A stretch of 64,000 nt of DNA from Novosphingobium marinum (GTDB lineage: Bacteria; Pseudomonadota; Alphaproteobacteria; Sphingomonadales; Sphingomonadaceae), in the NCBI RefSeq assembly GCF_013408095.1, contig NZ_JACBZF010000002.1, forward strand, positions 62,001-126,000, written 5' to 3'. This document shows positions 20,210 to 28,426 of the stretch, piece by piece (within the stretch, counting starts at the first letter, position 1; each line of letters begins with the position of its first letter). The notes below the pieces were generated by a model, which ran no database searches, had not been told where the DNA came from, and saw nothing but the letters and a program-made list of their open reading frames with translations. A program made the translations under genes and the position numbers.

Positions 20210-22539
20210 GCCGCTTCCCGGATTTCGACGACAGGAACGCTGGGCGCCTCGCCGGCGGCGAAAGCGGCTCCGGAAATTTCCAGGCGGTCGTCCGCAAAGC
20301 GAACCGGTACGTCGAAGATGAAGCCTGCCCGCACGACGCTGCCTTCCGCTGGCGGCACGTCGAAAATCACGATCCCGCCCGTTCCGAGCGCGAAGTTTTC
20401 CTCCTGCACGCCGTTTACACTGACCAGCAGGCTCTCGGCCCGAGGCCGCGTGATCCGGCGAAGCTGGGCTGCTTCGGCGGTGCCGTAGCGCTTGGAAAGC
20501 GGGAAATCCGTGGTCGCGCCATCTCCGCGGCCGATAAGCTGGTCGAGCATCGTCGGCGTACCGACCATGCCGCTGGAGCTGAAGTCCGTGGGATCGCGCA
20601 GCAGGAATCCCCGTGCTGCGCCCCTTCTCGCCCGGTAGAATTCGATGAGGTCGCCGAGTTCGGCTTCCGATCGGATGCCCGGGCCGACATCGAAGCGCAG
20701 CCGGGCATCGGACCACAGGCTGTTGCGGCGCTCGAAGCCCGAAGCGGTTACCGAAACCGAGGTCGAAAATTCGGGAATGACCGTCGCATCCCGTCCGAGT
20801 GCGAGGGGATACCGGACGTCGTCGAAAGCTTGCATGTCGTCACCTGGTTTGTTCACGGGGATGCGGACGTATCCGTCGCGGGAAACCTGCGGCAGCGCCC
20901 ATACGAAAACCTCGTGCGGATCGCGTTTCAGCGCCTCGTCGATACCTGCGTCGATCCTGCGCCAAAGGTCGCGATCTTCGGGCTTCAGGACGAAGCCTGC
21001 GAAATAGTCCTGTTCCGCAAGGGGATAGCCGAGATGCTCGTCGAGGCGGGTGTAGGCTAACCGGCGATATCCGTCCGAGCCGCTCGTCAGCCAGTCGTAA
21101 TCCTCGACCTGCAGGCGGTCGAAAGCGGGGTATGCCCAGCCGCCAGGGACATTCGCGCGCCGGGCCTCGGGCATCTCCGGATCGAGGATCGTCGGCGAGA
21201 AGATGAGCAGCAGGCTTTCAAGCGGCTCGGGCGCGACGGCCGAACGCGCCGCTTCCACGAGAGCGGAGGTGGACGCCGCCAGCAGCGAGCCGGCGGCGTC
21301 GAGGAGCGCGACCTGCTCGTCATCGAGCGGCTGCCGGATGTCCTCGATATCGGGCGGGTCGCCCCCGAACGCGGCGCGGGCAGCGGCATCGTAAAGGCAG
21401 ATCCGTCCGCCCGGCTGGACCCACCACCACGGCTCGCCCACCTGAAAGCGAACCGGAACACCGGCATCGCGGGCGAGGGTGACGAATTCGGCGGCAACCG
21501 ATTGCAGCCATGCCATGGCAGCGCCGTTTGCAGGCGACAGCAAGGCAGACGGCGGGTCCCATCCGGTCCGGCCGGGTTCGCCGTCGAACGTGCGCTGCTG
21601 CCAGGCGGAGGGGCAATGCTGGGCGAGCACTTCGTAGGAAAGCGAGACGATAGGCGAGAAGCCGAGCGCGGCGCATGCGGAAAAGTACCCAGCATGCCAT
21701 GCACGGGCCGGCCCGCAGAGGGGATCGCCGGTCCCTCCGACAAGGAACTCGCCAGCGGATGGTGCGAGCCGGAAATAATGGCTCATGCCGACATAGTGGA
21801 CGACGCTGCCGCGATAGCCGAGCTGGCGAGCGCTTCGCAGCAGCCGCGCGGGGGTCTGCGTGCCGCAATCGTCGAAGGCCGTCGCCATCGCGAGGCCATG
21901 GGGAGGGACGACAACGTCTCCGATTTCCAGCATTGCGCGATGGCCGGTGCATTCGATCCCGGTCAGTTCGACCCAGCCTTCGACAGGGCCGGGCAGAGCA
22001 TCCTCCACACCGGCTTCGTAATCGGGGGAGACGAGCGATATGAACATCCGGTCGATACTGCCGGGCCATACGAGATCGGCATCGTCGGGCAGTGTGAAAC
22101 CGCCGCGCAAGTCGGAGAAGCGCAGCACGATGCGCGCGTCCTCGTTCGTACCCTCGGCATAGTTCCACAGCCGGACGTACCAGGTGCGAGGTTGCCTCGC
22201 CTCGTCGCGGCCCTCGATCGTCAGCGTCGGTCCGTTGATCCCGTCGAGCGGGATGATCCCGCCCGAACGCCAGCGGAACGAGAGCGTCGTGCGCGAATAA
22301 TCGCGATCGGTCGCGTAAGCGAGGAGGGGGTGGTCGAGCGTGTCCTCGCTCTGCCAGATCAGTCCCGCAAGGTCGGTCTTGCGAAGGAACGTCGCTTCCA
22401 CGCGCAAGGCGTCGGGGGCGGTGGTGACGACCGAAGCCATCATCGGGCGCGGAAAGTTCACCGTCCAGAAGCGCGGGTCGAAGCGCTGGATCCAGTCGGT
22501 CACCTGCCCCTCGCGTTTATCGGCGAGCCAGAACGCCAT
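20206..22539 (-). CDS. DUF2460 distal tail protein with large N-terminal extension (GTA gp12-like)
   Basis: A 777-residue protein. The last 200 or so residues are a DUF2460 domain (from AFDDVRYPLALGRDATVIPE through FLLRDPTDFSSSG to the C terminus), which in RcGTA is a whole protein of about 210 residues. The first 560 or so residues are extra. A central part with alternating beta/alpha segments (VVHYVGMSHYF, FSPIVSLSYEVLAQHCP, FQVGEPWWW, LLIFSPTILD, YDWLTSG) looks like a TIM-barrel glycoside-hydrolase-like fold, with aromatic and acidic residues as in sugar-binding enzymes. This is inference from pattern only. The ATG follows GGAGG with eight bases spacing. Confidence 0.82.
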   Translation of the reverse strand: MAFWLADKREGQVTDWIQRFDPRFWTVNFPRPMMASVVTTAPDALRVEATFLRKTDLAGLIWQSEDTLDHPLLAYATDRDYSRTTLSFRWRSGGIIPLDGINGPTLTIEGRDEARQPRTWYVRLWNYAEGTNEDARIVLRFSDLRGGFTLPDDADLVWPGSIDRMFISLVSPDYEAGVEDALPGPVEGWVELTGIECTGHRAMLEIGDVVVPPHGLAMATAFDDCGTQTPARLLRSARQLGYRGSVVHYVGMSHYFRLAPSAGEFLVGGTGDPLCGPARAWHAGYFSACAALGFSPIVSLSYEVLAQHCPSAWQQRTFDGEPGRTGWDPPSALLSPANGAAMAWLQSVAAEFVTLARDAGVPVRFQVGEPWWWVQPGGRICLYDAAARAAFGGDPPDIEDIRQPLDDEQVALLDAAGSLLAASTSALVEAARSAVAPEPLESLLLIFSPTILDPEMPEARRANVPGGWAYPAFDRLQVEDYDWLTSGSDGYRRLAYTRLDEHLGYPLAEQDYFAGFVLKPEDRDLWRRIDAGIDEALKRDPHEVFVWALPQVSRDGYVRIPVNKPGDDMQAFDDVRYPLALGRDATVIPEFSTSVSVTASGFERRNSLWSDARLRFDVGPGIRSEAELGDLIEFYRARRGAARGFLLRDPTDFSSSGMVGTPTMLDQLIGRGDGATTDFPLSKRYGTAEAAQLRRITRPRAESLLVSVNGVQEENFALGTGGIVIFDVPPAEGSVVRAGFIFDVPVRFADDRLEISGAAFAAGEAPSVPVVEIREAA

Positions 22540-22556
22540 CGATAATTCCTCCCGGT

Positions 22557-23129
22557 TCAGGCGAGCGCGCGGCGGACGGCGGCGGCAACCTGCCGGGCCG
22601 AGCGCTGCAGCGACTGCGGCACGTCGGCACCGCGCGGAGAATTGACGTTGATCGAGATGCGCACGTCGCGCCCGCCTCCCTGGCCGGGCTGCCCGATACC
22701 GAAATTCTCGACCCGGCCTGCCGAGGCGGGGACGAAAAGTTCGGGTCCGCGCTCGCCTACAAGGTAACCGCGCCCGGGAGAAACCGCCCCCCCCGTCGCG
22801 CGGCCCGGAAGTCCGAGCGCCGCTCCGATGATCCCGCCCGCATCGAAAAGCCCGCCGAACAGGCCGCCGCCGCCCGAGGGTATCAGGCTGTGCAACGCCT
22901 GCGCCGCGATCTCGTCCAGTGCATTCAGGGCGACGCGCTTGAGGTCGTCGAAGCCCAGGCTGCCCTTTCGGATCGCACCTGTCAGCCCGCGCTCGAGAAC
23001 GTCGCCCGCACGGGCGAAACCGTCAGCCAGCGTGCCGTCCACGGAGCCTCGCATAGTAGCGATATCCTGCGCGAATTCCTCGGTGCTCGCTCTCACTTCG
23101 ACGAGCAGGCTCTCGACGTCTTCATCCAT
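22557..23129 (-). CDS. GTA tail tape measure protein (gp11-like)
   Basis: A 190-residue tape-measure-type protein. It has helical N- and C-terminal parts around a Gly-rich hydrophobic centre (SGGGGLFGGLFDAGGIIG) and the common motif GRGYLVGERGPELFVPAS. Tape measure length sets tail length, so this short form predicts a very short tail, as in other GTAs. It overlaps the preceding chaperone gene by eight bases, in keeping with coupled translation. Confidence 0.85.
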   Translation of the reverse strand: MDEDVESLLVEVRASTEEFAQDIATMRGSVDGTLADGFARAGDVLERGLTGAIRKGSLGFDDLKRVALNALDEIAAQALHSLIPSGGGGLFGGLFDAGGIIGAALGLPGRATGGAVSPGRGYLVGERGPELFVPASAGRVENFGIGQPGQGGGRDVRISINVNSPRGADVPQSLQRSARQVAAAVRRALA

Positions 23130-23313
23130 TTTCGCTCTCCATCAATCGTTCGAGGTCGTCGCGGCCGAGGCCGCCAGCAGACGTGGCGGAATGACCCAGG
23201 CTGGCGGCGAGTTCGGCCGGTGTCGCTTGCCAGAATTCGTCAGGAAGCCACCCCAGCGCCCGCGCCGCGATGCCGGCAAGCACGATCGCGGCGGCTCCGA
23301 AGCCGGAGCTCAC
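23122..23313 (-). CDS. Phage tail assembly chaperone (small GTA gene after gp10)
   Basis: A 63-residue protein beginning MSSGFGAAAIVLAGIAARAL (GTG start), with GWLPDEFWQATPAELAASL, the hallmark of the GTA-type tail assembly chaperone family (DUF2376/TAC). It should bind the tape measure protein before tail tube assembly. The GTG at 23313 overlaps the upstream stop (GTGA). A longer frame exists upstream but its N-terminal part is not protein-like. Confidence 0.84.
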   Translation of the reverse strand: MSSGFGAAAIVLAGIAARALGWLPDEFWQATPAELAASLGHSATSAGGLGRDDLERLMESENG

Positions 23314-23627
23314 CCCGCGCCCTGGAGGATCTGGGCAAGGACGGCGCGAAGCGCGGGGGCGCAACCGGCGAGACCCCTTTCCATAACGGCCGCACCGACC
23401 TCTTCGCGCGTGATCTCCCCGCGCTCGGCAAGGCAATGCCAGAACAGCGCGGCAAGCTCGGAAAGGCGCAACCCGCCCTTGCCCGCGCGCTCGACGAGCG
23501 CGAAAAGCGAGCCGAGTTCCTCTTCGGCGGCGACCAGCGCGGCAAAGGTCGGGCGCAAGGTATGTGGGCGTCCCGCGACGACCAGCGTCGCTTCGCCGCG
23601 GTGCCGGTTGGCCGGGCGCTCGCTCAT
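23310..23627 (-). CDS. GTA gp10-like tail tube chaperone protein
   Basis: A 105-residue protein (MSERPANRHRGEATLVVAGR start) of the GTA gp10 / phage tail tube TAC type. The conserved middle is LRPTFAALVAAEEELGSLFA and LSELAALFWHCLA. It works with the next small gene in tail assembly. Its start overlaps the major tail protein stop (ATGA at 23624-23627). Confidence 0.84.
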   Translation of the reverse strand: MSERPANRHRGEATLVVAGRPHTLRPTFAALVAAEEELGSLFALVERAGKGGLRLSELAALFWHCLAERGEITREEVGAAVMERGLAGCAPALRAVLAQILQGAG

Positions 23628-24031
23628 GCGGGCACGACCTCGCCCGAGCTTTCGAGCTGGACGGTGTAGTTGCGCTCGCCGTTGAAGTCGCCCGCGTAGT
23701 CCAGTCGTTGGATCAGGAAGCGGCCGCGAAGTTTCTCGCCGTCCTCGAAGCTGAGCTCGTAATCGTCGAGGATGCCCGCCATCGCGTTGGCGCGAATCCG
23801 GCCCTCTGCAGCGCTGCCGAGGAAGATGCCGGCGGCACTTACCGAAACCGAGCGAACGCCCGCGCCCGAAAGCAGTTCGCGCCAGCCGCCGCTGTCCTTG
23901 CTGGTGACGACGACGGTGTCGCCGGTAATCGACATCTGCGTCGTGCGCAGTCCCGCGACGGTTTCGAAGGCCGGGGTCTCTGCCCCGTCCGAAATCTTGA
24001 GCAGGAAAGCGCTGCCTTTCTGGGCGGTCAT
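23624..24031 (-). CDS. Major tail protein, TP901-1 type (GTA gp9-like)
   Basis: A 135-residue tail tube subunit. MTAQKGSAFLLKISDG at the start and GLRTTQMSITGDTVVVTSKD are typical of the TP901-1/GTA major tail protein, and the C-terminal NYTVQLESSGEV forms the last strands. Many copies stack to form the tail tube. The ATG at 24031 lies 23 bp after the previous gene; the frame is open far upstream but is meaningless there. Confidence 0.88.
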   Translation of the reverse strand: MTAQKGSAFLLKISDGAETPAFETVAGLRTTQMSITGDTVVVTSKDSGGWRELLSGAGVRSVSVSAAGIFLGSAAEGRIRANAMAGILDDYELSFEDGEKLRGRFLIQRLDYAGDFNGERNYTVQLESSGEVVPA

Positions 24032-24054
24032 GGCATTCTCCGTGATGAAGTGGA

Positions 24055-24456
24055 TCAGTCCGCCAGCAGGCGGAAGCGGTATTCGATTAGGATCGCGCGG
24101 CGGCTCTCGCCGCGCTGCTCGGCGCGGGCGCGCAGGAAGCGGGCAGTCACGACGGTGAATCCCGGCTGATAGCGAGGGATCGAGGCGACGCGCTCCTCGA
24201 TCCGGGCGACGAGGTCCGCGGCACTGTCGGCCCTGTCGCCGCGGCAATGCAGTTCGAGTGCGATGCGCACCTCGCGGCCCTCGTTGCCCTTGCAGCCCCA
24301 TTCGGCACTGGCGCTGGTCGCGATGGCAAGCCAGGGGAGTGCGGTACGCGAGGGCGCTTCCTCGACGATCGCGTTGAGCTCGGTTGCCAGTAGCGGGTCG
24401 GCCGCGAGCCAGCCGAGCAGCGCGGCGCGGAAGGGTACTTCCATGGACCGGGTCAT
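24055..24456 (-). CDS. DUF3168 tail terminator protein (GTA gp8-like)
   Basis: A 133-residue DUF3168 protein that caps the tail tube and joins it to the head. Typical parts are FRAALLGWLAADPLLA near the N terminus and the C-terminal FTVVTARFLRARAEQRGESR. The ATG at 24456 overlaps the upstream small gene (ATGA); a second ATG at 24444 would also be possible. Confidence 0.82.
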   Translation of the reverse strand: MTRSMEVPFRAALLGWLAADPLLATELNAIVEEAPSRTALPWLAIATSASAEWGCKGNEGREVRIALELHCRGDRADSAADLVARIEERVASIPRYQPGFTVVTARFLRARAEQRGESRRAILIEYRFRLLAD

Positions 24457-24623
24457 CCTTTCGTGAAGAGGGGCCAGAGGAGCGTCGCGCGCCGCCAGCG
24501 GGATGGATCGTCTCGGCGCTGCCGTGCCTTCCGTTCGCCGCGCGCGACGGCGAGGGCATGCGCCTTTCGGGCAAGCCGGTTCGCGAAGGCCGCCGGACCT
24601 TCCCGTGGTTCGGCCTCGATCAT
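24453..24623 (-). CDS. 56-residue basic protein at the GTA gp7 position
   Basis: A very short gene encoding MIEAEPREGPAAFANRLARK and then a strongly basic tail ending LLWPLFTKG. It is supported by coupling on both sides: its ATG overlaps the connector stop (24620-24622) and its stop overlaps the next ATG. In RcGTA this position holds gp7, the head-tail stopper of about 110 residues, so this may be a reduced or unrelated replacement. No domain is recognised. A longer reading of the same frame back to 25208 runs antiparallel in sense to real gp6 codons and is not credible. Confidence 0.6.
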   Translation of the reverse strand: MIEAEPREGPAAFANRLARKAHALAVARGERKARQRRDDPSRWRRATLLWPLFTKG

Positions 24624-25168
24624 GAGAGGCGCATCCGGCGGAACGGGCGCCAGAGCGCTGCGACCGAAGCGGGCGGCAATGGCGCCGAACCAGCACTCTC
24701 CCGCTCGCGATGCTGGTGCGCGGCAAGGCGGACGACGCCGTGGCGCAGCTTTGGCGGCAGCGCATCCCATTCGGCGGCTAGACCGGCGGTGAAGCGCACC
24801 GCGATGCGCGTCGCCGCGCCCGGCGTGATGACGAGGATGCGACCGCTTCCCTCGGCATCGAGATCGACGGCATAGGCCTCGACCGGCAGGGCGAACCTGT
24901 CGCCGCTCGCGGTCAGGCCGTCTACCTGTGTGATTGCCTCGACCGGGCGGGTCGAAAGCGTCTGCCAGTCGATGCCGACGGGCAGCATTTCCTCGCATTT
25001 GCACTCGAGCGGCAAGGCACCGACGAAGGCCTCGCAGGTTTCCAGGCTGGTGCGAACGAGGTCTGCCAGGGGCGCATCGTCGTGCGCCGTGGTGATGCCG
25101 AGCCATTGCTTGAGTTCGGCGAGGGCCGAGGGCGAGACCTCGGCAGGCGTGACGATAGCCCGCTTCAT
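24620..25168 (-). CDS. Head-tail connector protein (GTA gp6 / phiE125 gp8 type)
   Basis: A 182-residue connector beginning MKRAIVTPAEVSPSALAELK. The short N-terminal helix bundle (LKQWLGITTAHDDAPLADLV, ETCEAFVG) followed by beta-rich DWQTLSTRPVEAITQVDGL is typical of the phage gp6/phiE125 family, which sits below the portal ring. It follows the capsid gene after a 131 bp gap containing a strong hairpin, the longest gap within the cluster. Confidence 0.85.
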   Translation of the reverse strand: MKRAIVTPAEVSPSALAELKQWLGITTAHDDAPLADLVRTSLETCEAFVGALPLECKCEEMLPVGIDWQTLSTRPVEAITQVDGLTASGDRFALPVEAYAVDLDAEGSGRILVITPGAATRIAVRFTAGLAAEWDALPPKLRHGVVRLAAHQHRERESAGSAPLPPASVAALWRPFRRMRLS

Positions 25169-25204
25169 GGCGGCGGCCTCCGTTGATTCGGGTTTCGAGA
25201 AGGG

Positions 25205-25245
25205 GCACCCGCGCCGCCTTGGGGGAGCATCGGCGGCGCGGGTGC
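25205..25245 (-). other. 14 bp perfect hairpin after the GTA capsid gene
   Basis: GCACCCGCGCCGCC (25205-25218) and its exact complement (25232-25245) enclose a 13-base loop, in the only sizeable intergenic gap of the GTA. It lies 54 bases downstream of the capsid stop. Without a T-run it is better explained as an RNA-stability element or attenuator that allows high capsid output with lower downstream expression. Confidence 0.7.
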
Positions 25246-25299
25246 GAACCGGACAGGGAGAGGGCCTGCCCGGCTATCGGAAAGAGGCTGTCCGGCGGA

Positions 25300-26436
25300 T
25301 CAGGCCTCGATCTTCATCAGCTTGATCGCATCGCTGTCGAGCACCTGGCCGCCGATCCGCTTCGTCGCGTAGAAGTGGACGAACGGCTTGTTGGTGAACG
25401 GATCGCGCAGGATCGCGGTCGCGCTGCGCTCTGCGATCAGGTAGCCGGCGCGGAAGTTTCCGAAGGCGATCGGGAAGGCGTCGGCGGCGATGTCGGGCAT
25501 GTCCTCGGCCTCGACCACCGGGTAGCCGAGCAGGCGGTTGGGCTGGCCTTCCATAAGTCCGGGCTGCCAGAGGAACGAGCCGTCGGCTGCCTTCAGCTTG
25601 CGCACTTCTGCGAGAGTGGTCGAGTTCATCACCCAGCTCGCGCCCTGGCGATGCCCGGCCTTGAGCGAATGGACGAGGTCGATGAGGCGAAGCTCGGGAG
25701 ACGTGTCGAAGCCGGAAGCGTTGCCGCTGCCGACGTACTGCAGCGTTGCGAACGGGCGGATGCTGTCGCCCGCCGCGCTGGTCGGCGCGCCGAGGAAACC
25801 CCTGGGCTGGTTGACGCCGGTGCCGCCGACGAAAGCCGCACCCTCGGCCCGCGCGAATTCCATCGCGATCTCGTCGGCCAGCCATGCCTCAAGGTCGAAG
25901 GCTGCATCCTCGAGCATCGCCTGGCTCGCCGCCGGATTGGCGTAGAGCTCACCCGAAGGCGGCGCGACTTCGACGAAGCTCGGCGTATCGGTTTCGGGAC
26001 GACCGGCGGTTTCGCTGACCCAGCCGGACGAGGTGCCGCCGGTGGTCACGAGCTTGCGATAGCCGGCGCTGCCGGTCTGGACGACCTGGGCGATCGAACG
26101 GATCGGGCTGATGTTCCTGAGGCGCGAGGAGATCATCGCATCGATCTCGCGCGGGACGGCATAGCCCCCGTCGCCCGGTACAGCTCCGGAGATCGACTTC
26201 AGTTCGGCCTCGCGGCCCATGCGCAGGTAGCCGTCGACGAAGCCCTTGAGCTCGGGGCTGGCGGGAGCCGCGCCCTCGAGTACGGGCCGAGCAGCGGCTC
26301 GCGAGACGCGATCGAGCCGCGATTTGACGTCGTCGACGTCGGTTCGCAGCGCCTCGACGGCCTGGTCGGTGGCATCCTGCCTCGCGACGAGATCGAAGGA
26401 CGCGTCGAGCGCCTCGGGCGGAGTATTCATTTCCAT
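25300..26436 (-). CDS. HK97-fold major capsid protein (GTA gp5-like)
   Basis: A 378-residue capsid protein. Residues 1-80 or so form a coiled-coil delta/scaffold part (DATDQAVEALRTDVDDVKSR) that would be removed by the prohead protease. The mature HK97 fold starts near LKSISGAVPGDGGYAVPREI and continues with GTGVNQPRGFL and LRDPFTNKPFVHFYATKRIG. The ATG at 26436 follows AAAGGTGA with seven bases spacing. The preceding protease gene and following connector fit the HK97 order. Confidence 0.93.
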   Translation of the reverse strand: MEMNTPPEALDASFDLVARQDATDQAVEALRTDVDDVKSRLDRVSRAAARPVLEGAAPASPELKGFVDGYLRMGREAELKSISGAVPGDGGYAVPREIDAMISSRLRNISPIRSIAQVVQTGSAGYRKLVTTGGTSSGWVSETAGRPETDTPSFVEVAPPSGELYANPAASQAMLEDAAFDLEAWLADEIAMEFARAEGAAFVGGTGVNQPRGFLGAPTSAAGDSIRPFATLQYVGSGNASGFDTSPELRLIDLVHSLKAGHRQGASWVMNSTTLAEVRKLKAADGSFLWQPGLMEGQPNRLLGYPVVEAEDMPDIAADAFPIAFGNFRAGYLIAERSATAILRDPFTNKPFVHFYATKRIGGQVLDSDAIKLMKIEA

Positions 26437-26497
26437 TGGGCATTCACCTTTCGGGGGTTGTTCTGGCCGTTCCGTGACCGGCGCGACCGGGCGGGAT

Positions 26498-26893
26498 TCA
26501 GGAGACGAGGTGCACGCGCGCGCCGTGCTGCATGGGGCGGGAGACGAGGCTGACCTCGAACAGCTCGACGTCGAGCAATTCGCGCCCCTCGGGCGTCTGG
26601 CGGCTTTCCAAGGTCCGGTATCCGAAGCTGAGACCGGTCATCCGCCCGCGCCGGACGGCGATCCCGGCGGCACCGTCGGGATTGTCGATCGAGGCGACCA
26701 CACGCAGGCCGCGCGCGTCCTCGCTCGCGCTCACAATCCAGCCGATGCGCAGATCGGGGCGGTGCTGCCAGTAGAGCGGGATCGGGTCGCGCCGCCCGGC
26801 GAGGGTCCTGGCAAAGGCACCTTTGCGGATCATGTCGCGCCCGGCGTCGCGCTTGCCGAAAAGCGCGGCATAGCCGGCGAAGCGCAGGCTCAT
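26498..26893 (-). CDS. HK97 family prohead protease (GTA gp4-like)
   Basis: A 131-residue serine protease that matures the capsid. The N-terminal RFAGYAALFGKRDAGRD is typical. Catalytic candidates are His44 in YWQHRPDL and Ser89 in GLSFGY, the usual spacing for this family. The ATG overlaps the stop of the DUF6127 gene (26890-26893), so translation is coupled. Confidence 0.9.
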   Translation of the reverse strand: MSLRFAGYAALFGKRDAGRDMIRKGAFARTLAGRRDPIPLYWQHRPDLRIGWIVSASEDARGLRVVASIDNPDGAAGIAVRRGRMTGLSFGYRTLESRQTPEGRELLDVELFEVSLVSRPMQHGARVHLVS

Positions 26894-27198
26894 CGCAACA
26901 GCTCCGTCGCGCCGATGCGCACGGCGATCCCGATGAGCAGCAGCGCCAGCATGGCGCGCACCGTCCAGTCGATCGCGGCGCGCCAGGCACTGGCCTTCGC
27001 GTCGCGCCAGGCCCTGAGCAGCTCGCGCAGTTCGACGAGATCGTCCTGCGCGGTCTCGTCGTCCAGGCCGAGGTGCGCGAGCATGCGCTGCGCGCCAAGC
27101 TCGCTGGCTTCCTCGACTATCGCGCGCAAGGTGACGAGGTCGGTCCCGTCGATGGCCGCCTGCGAAACGAGTTGCGCCAGCATTTCCTCACTGTTCAT
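26890..27198 (-). CDS. DUF6127 family protein (GTA g3.5 position)
   Basis: A 102-residue protein starting MNSEEMLAQLVSQAAIDGTD. The first two thirds are helical (DLVTLRAIVEEASELGAQR), and one membrane span near the C terminus reads MLALLLIGIAVRIGA. It occupies the place of RcGTA g3.5 between portal and protease. The function is unknown. It overlaps the portal stop in the ATGA pattern; the much longer open frame upstream is a shadow of the portal gene. Confidence 0.8.
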   Translation of the reverse strand: MNSEEMLAQLVSQAAIDGTDLVTLRAIVEEASELGAQRMLAHLGLDDETAQDDLVELRELLRAWRDAKASAWRAAIDWTVRAMLALLLIGIAVRIGATELLR

Positions 27199-28358
27199 GA
27201 ATTGTTCTCCTGTTCGGCCGGCGCTTCGGGCAGGCCCAGCAGCGCTCGCTTTTCGGCGTCGGTAAGGAAGTCGGCGTCGGTGACCTGGGCCCAGAGCCGC
27301 TCGCGGTCCTCGGCAAGGGCGGGCACGCGGTCGAGATCGATCGCGAGCCTTGCATCGGGGTACCAGGGCTCCAGTCCCTCGAGCAGCGCGGCGAAAAGCT
27401 TGGCCGAGAGCGGCAGGAGCGTAAGCCGCCACAAGGCGCGGTTTGCCTCGCGGTAGTTCGAGTAGGTCGAATCGCCCGGCAGACCGAGCAGCATCGGCGG
27501 CACTCCGAAGGCAAGGGCGATGTCCCGCGCCGCCGCTGCCTTGAGCGTCGCAAAGTCCATGTCGGCTGGCGTCATCGACATCGACTGCCACTTGAGACCG
27601 CCCTCGAGCAGCATCGGGCGGCCGGCGTTGTTCTCGCCCGAGAAGGCGCGGGCAAGTTCGGCCTTGAGCCGGTCGAACTGGTCGGGGGTAAGCGTCGCCG
27701 TATCGCCCGCCTCGTAGACCAGCGCGCCCGAGGGCCGCGCCGCGTTTTCGAGCAGCGACCGGTTCCACACAGCGGCTGCATTGTGCGTGGCGACCGCCTG
27801 CTCGGCCGCCGCGAGGCACCCGGCGCCGTAATGGTCGTCGGTCGGATGGAAATGGCGGATATGAATGACGTTGGGCGAGGCGTCCTCGTCGAGGACGGGG
27901 ATGGTCAGCGACTGCTCCCCTACCCGGTAGGCATAGGCGGTGGGCCAGCCGTCGGATCCGGCTATCACGCTCATCCGCTCGGGCCGCAGCGCGAACAGTT
28001 CGACCGGGCGGCCCCTGGCATCCTTCATGATCTGCACGTACCCGTTGCCGTGCAGCAGCAGGTGGGAGGCCAGGGTTTCGAGGAGCGACTGTCCGGCGCT
28101 CGTCGTCGCGACCAGCCGGGCGAGGTCGGGATCGGTCTCGAGAAGCGGCGCTCCGCCGATACCTTCGGCGACGAGGCGAACGGCCCGCTGGGCCACCGGG
28201 TTGTCGATGTAGGCGCGCCCGACCGATCCGCGGTACTCGAACGGGACGCGCGGCGCTCCTGTATCGGCGAAAGCCCAGGGCGAATTGAAGCTGCGCGCCA
28301 GCGGCACGCGGTCGCCCCCGCCCTTGAAGGCGGCGGCAAGCGTTTGAAGGAAGGACAT
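27195..28358 (-). CDS. Phage portal protein, HK97 type (GTA gp3-like)
   Basis: A 387-residue portal subunit forming the dodecameric DNA channel at one capsid vertex. Conserved stretches are YIDNPVAQRAVRLVAEGIGG, HLLLHGNGYVQIMKD, NVIHIRHFHPTDDHYGAGCL and GVPPMLLGLPGDSTYSNYRE. The ATG at 28358 has AAAGG six bases upstream; the open frame further upstream overlaps the terminase in another frame and is not credible. Confidence 0.92.
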   Translation of the reverse strand: MSFLQTLAAAFKGGGDRVPLARSFNSPWAFADTGAPRVPFEYRGSVGRAYIDNPVAQRAVRLVAEGIGGAPLLETDPDLARLVATTSAGQSLLETLASHLLLHGNGYVQIMKDARGRPVELFALRPERMSVIAGSDGWPTAYAYRVGEQSLTIPVLDEDASPNVIHIRHFHPTDDHYGAGCLAAAEQAVATHNAAAVWNRSLLENAARPSGALVYEAGDTATLTPDQFDRLKAELARAFSGENNAGRPMLLEGGLKWQSMSMTPADMDFATLKAAAARDIALAFGVPPMLLGLPGDSTYSNYREANRALWRLTLLPLSAKLFAALLEGLEPWYPDARLAIDLDRVPALAEDRERLWAQVTDADFLTDAEKRALLGLPEAPAEQENNS

Positions 28359-28371
28359 CGTTTGCCTTTCG

Positions 28372-28422
28372 CTTGGGTTTCGGAACGGTCCGGTCCGGTT
28401 CGTTTCGGTTTCGGTTCCCGGG
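28372..28422. repeat. Short tandem repeats between the GTA terminase and portal genes
   Basis: The 68 bp gap holds iterated GGTCC and GTTTCG units (for example CGGTCCGGTCCGG and GTTTCGGTTTCGG), making a simple-sequence spacer between TerL and portal. It may affect local translation coupling, or be slippage-derived filler; no protein site is recognised. Confidence 0.4.
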
Positions 28423-28426
28423 GTCT

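Noticed and set aside
19385..20716. 443-codon reading of the DUF2163 gene
   Set aside because: Only the last 274 residues look like protein; the rest runs in the wrong frame over the DUF2460 gene, and an ATGA overlap marks the real start.
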